The notes under the pieces are model-generated. The model ran no database searches. It worked only from the letters and a program-made list of their open reading frames with translations, and was not told the origin of the DNA. From JAHEJX01 sp041605955 (lineage in GTDB: Bacteria; Actinomycetota; Acidimicrobiia; Spongiisociales; UBA5794): a stretch of 13,254 nt of DNA. Below are positions 12,356 to 13,254 of the stretch, piece after piece; within the stretch, counting starts at the first letter, position 1; each line of letters opens with the position of its first letter. The position numbers were made by a program, and so were the translations under genes. The stretch lies in NCBI GenBank assembly GCA_041605955.1, contig JBFIXI010000085.1, forward strand, positions 1-13,254, given 5' to 3'.

Positions 12356-13254
12356 TCAACCGTTGGAGGTCACGCCGGAGAACATCAGCAGCGAGGCCCA
12401 CCACAGCGCTGCCCCCACTATGGCGGGATCCATCATGGTGAGCATGCCGGGGGCCCTCGCGGTGTGCAGCACGTCGCCGCTACGCACCAGGGAACCGAGG
12501 GCGCGCCCCGCAATCAGCCCTCCGGCGGTCACCGCAGCCGCCAGCACCATCAGGACCAAATCGAGCGAAGCGGCGATCAAACCCACTGCGGTTCCGGAAG
12601 CCAAGGCGACCAAGAGCATCGCCAAGTTGGGGTCCAAGGACGGTCCGCCGAAGCGCCTCCCGGCCCATGCCGCCACGGCCGCCAAACCGGCGATCGCCAG
12701 GAAGGCTGTGACTTCGGCGGCAGAGGAGAGCCTGACCAGCACGAGGCTGCCCGCTCCGAGCGCAGCGACGCTGGCCAGCACTGCGCTGACGGACAGCGCT
12801 TCCACGCGGCGGTTGGTGGGGTCGAAGACTCCCCACGAGAGGCTGAGCATGATCCCGATCGCGATCCCCGCAGCCAACCCCGGTCGTCCCCAGCGATAGG
12901 CCGCGGTGGCGCCGGCGGTGGCGGCAGCCATGGCGGGGATGATCTGCAATGCGGGACGGCGGGCGGCGAAAGTGTCGCGAACGTCCCACAGCCAGGCGAT
13001 CGCTGTCCCTGCGGCGGCAAAGGCCAATGCCTGCGGCGACACCAGGTTGGCAATGAGGACGGTCGCCCACAGCGCGCCGGTGAGCACGACTCTGATTATG
13101 TCCGGCGGATTCTGCAGTGCGGTCGCCCCTCCCGATACGGGAGGGATGAGAGCGATCTCGTCGGCCACGCCGACCGGGGTGGCCCGATCGGCTTGATCGC
13201 CGTTCACCCAAACCTGCGCTGTCGCCAGGCTCGACTCGAAACGGTCCCCAAATC
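12356..13254 (-). CDS. MoaD-like domain fused to degenerate CdsA-like membrane protein (5' end missing)
   Basis: The frame stays open to the right edge, so the start lies outside; 298 codons are visible. The first 42 residues are the C-terminal half of a MoaD/ThiS-type ubiquitin-like sulfur carrier: FGDRFESSLATAQVWVNG followed by DEIALIPPVSGG, the classic MoaD ending, with its Gly-Gly coded at 13127-13132. Without a stop the chain continues into eight or nine membrane helices. Counting from the GTG at 13207, that region resembles phosphatidate cytidylyltransferase: WAGRRFGGPSLDP (181-193) matches the GRxFG...SP region, and GSLVRSGDVLHTARAPGM (238-255) matches the C-terminal signature. However, the KKTxEG, KRxxxxKD and HGGxxDRxD residues are absent, so CDP-diacylglycerol synthesis is unlikely. 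An internal GTG at 13207 would split MoaD and is not a credible start. Function unknown. Confidence 0.75.
   Translation of the reverse strand, partial: FGDRFESSLATAQVWVNGDQADRATPVGVADEIALIPPVSGGATALQNPPDIIRVVLTGALWATVLIANLVSPQALAFAAAGTAIAWLWDVRDTFAARRPALQIIPAMAAATAGATAAYRWGRPGLAAGIAIGIMLSLSWGVFDPTNRRVEALSVSAVLASVAALGAGSLVLVRLSSAAEVTAFLAIAGLAAVAAWAGRRFGGPSLDPNLAMLLVALASGTAVGLIAASLDLVLMVLAAAVTAGGLIAGRALGSLVRSGDVLHTARAPGMLTMMDPAIVGAALWWASLLMFSGVTSNG

Overview
The window looks like a chromosomal segment from a G+C-rich actinobacterium, probably an uncultured or little-studied lineage such as the Acidimicrobiia; the class is an inference. The evidence is the codon bias, frequent GTG and TTG starts, an MshA-type glycosyltransferase followed by an Rv0487-like YbjN protein (an order I recall from mycobacteria), an RsiG-like protein, and two possible leaderless promoters. 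I see no tRNA, rRNA, CRISPR, transposase, integrase or phage gene.

Left part (1-6769). A minus-strand pair encodes an MFS transporter and, 9 bases downstream, a tryptophan 2,3-dioxygenase. Across a 53-base divergent gap a plus-strand trio begins: an acetyl-CoA-synthetase-like acyl-activating enzyme, a membrane protein with a potassium-channel-like pore loop (ATGA overlap with the synthetase gene), and a Clp1/Grc3-type P-loop polynucleotide kinase preceded by a 10-base Shine-Dalgarno match. A minus-strand VOC (glyoxalase-fold) gene converges on the trio.

Middle gap (6770-7052, 283 bases). This noncoding stretch is rich in structure. It holds a 77-base element closed by a perfect 11-bp inverted repeat just upstream of the VOC gene, two small hairpins, and a cluster of DnaA-box-like sequences.

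Right part (7053-13254, all minus strand). A compact six-gene block reads, in transcription order: M23 peptidase with signal peptide and coiled coil; RsiG-like possible c-di-GMP-responsive anti-sigma factor; type II L-asparaginase; CelD-type GNAT acyltransferase; MshA-like glycosyltransferase; YbjN protein. The last three junctions are stop/start overlaps (ATGA, ATGA, TTGA), so translation is probably coupled. Upstream of the block, and cut by the right edge, is the oddest gene: a MoaD-like sulfur-carrier domain fused through its Gly-Gly motif to a polytopic membrane domain that resembles phosphatidate cytidylyltransferase (CdsA) but lacks its catalytic motifs.

The genes suggest tryptophan oxidation, acyl activation, mycothiol-type thiol synthesis, cell-wall hydrolysis and possibly c-di-GMP control of a sigma factor. 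The best candidates for undescribed biology are the MoaD-CdsA-like fusion, the degenerate RsiG-like protein, the structured noncoding elements and the bacterial Clp1-like kinase beside a pore-loop protein.
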